From assembly GCF_028858725.1 (NCBI RefSeq), contig NC_084771.1, positions 3,128,915-3,192,914 of the forward strand: 64,000 bases of DNA, given 5' to 3'. Of this stretch, positions 63,882-64,000 are shown in pieces; positions within the stretch are counted from its first letter, which is position 1, and each line of letters opens with the position of its first letter. The position numbers and the translations under genes were made by a program. Source of the stretch: Colius striatus. Lineage: Eukaryota > Chordata > Aves > Coliiformes > Coliidae. The notes beneath the pieces were generated by a model. The model was not told where the DNA came from and did no database searches. It saw only the letters and a program-made list of their open reading frames with translations.

Positions 63882-63891
63882 CTGTCAATCA
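63882..63891 (-). promoter_or_regulatory. Perfect PBX-MEIS/PREP composite site upstream of SOX3
   Basis: CTGTCAATCA on the plus strand is the exact reverse complement of TGATTGACAG, the consensus for PBX with MEIS or PREP. It lies about 950 bp upstream of the probable SOX3 start. A full 10-bp match is rare by chance in a short promoter region, but it is a single motif. Confidence 0.45.
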
Positions 63892-63894
63892 TGA

Positions 63895-63954
63895 GCTTCC
63901 CTTTCCGTCCCTCCCTTCCACTTCCATCTTTCCTCTCTCCCTTCCTTCCTTCCC
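63895..63954. repeat. Polypyrimidine tract with CCTT repeats
   Basis: Nearly uninterrupted C/T on the plus strand, ending in tandem TTCC units at about 63,940-63,954. Such tracts can form non-B DNA and bind GA-binding or PTB-type factors, but are often simple sequence. Confidence 0.7.
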
Positions 63955-64000
63955 CAGAGGCACGGACCCACGCACCTGCACGGACAGGGCTGACAGCAAC

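Larger units (their letters stand above)
63721..64000. other. Upstream SOX3 flank at window end
   Basis: Outside the CpG island. It holds the RFX-like, E2F-like and PBX-MEIS motifs listed separately and ends in a polypyrimidine tract. No gene seen. Confidence 0.5.

Noticed and set aside
1..64000. CRISPR arrays, tRNA, rRNA or bacterial/viral operons
   Set aside because: No repeat-spacer pattern, no cloverleaf with A/B boxes, and no compact coding clusters. The window is vertebrate nuclear DNA.

Overview
This window is nuclear DNA from a bird. Three things show it: (1) an intact single-exon SOX3 gene of avian/reptilian type; (2) CR1 LINE 3' ends carrying the avian ATTCTATGA-type tail; (3) a solitary endogenous-retrovirus LTR of a family that is common in birds and, to my recollection, especially outside the landfowl. 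There is nothing prokaryotic here: no operons, CRISPR arrays, rRNA or tRNA genes that I can support. In birds SOX3 is autosomal. In therian mammals it is X-linked, and it is the gene from which SRY arose.

Layout: the only protein-coding gene I can defend is SOX3, on the minus strand at 61748-62704, so transcription runs leftward. Its promoter lies at about 62,940-62,990, with an inverted CCAAT box, a GC box, a TATA-like element and a PBX-type site in correct order. A CpG island covers about 61,690-63,720. The 3' UTR probably ends near 60,940. A second small CpG-dense patch (60,110-60,320) and a GC-rich shoulder (59,440-60,100) lie beyond the 3' end.

Everything from 1 to about 59,400 is AT-rich, non-coding 3' flank, a typical developmental-regulator gene desert. 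Recognisable repeats are few: a roughly 660-bp CR1 at 1,290-1,955, CR1 tail fragments at 24,795-24,876 and 54,910-55,051, an older CR1-like remnant at about 52,415-52,520 on the minus strand, a solo LTR at 26,682-27,187 on the minus strand, and a few microsatellites. Long repeat-poor stretches combine TAAT-rich sequence, SOX (CATTGTT) and POU octamer (ATGCAAAT) motifs, and retained CpGs. I flag these as candidate conserved regulatory elements. This is inference from sequence texture, since no alignment could be run.

How it fits together: SOX3 encodes a SOXB1 transcription factor acting in neural progenitors, placodes and pituitary. Surveys of the chicken Sox3 locus are known to have found many dispersed neuro-sensory enhancers, so the flank is expected to be regulatory. 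I did not find a wholly new biological system. The most interesting points are a possible conserved non-AUG N-terminal extension of SOX3, two PBX-type sites at the promoter, several SOX/octamer clusters in the 3' flank, and the separate CpG island 3' of the gene.
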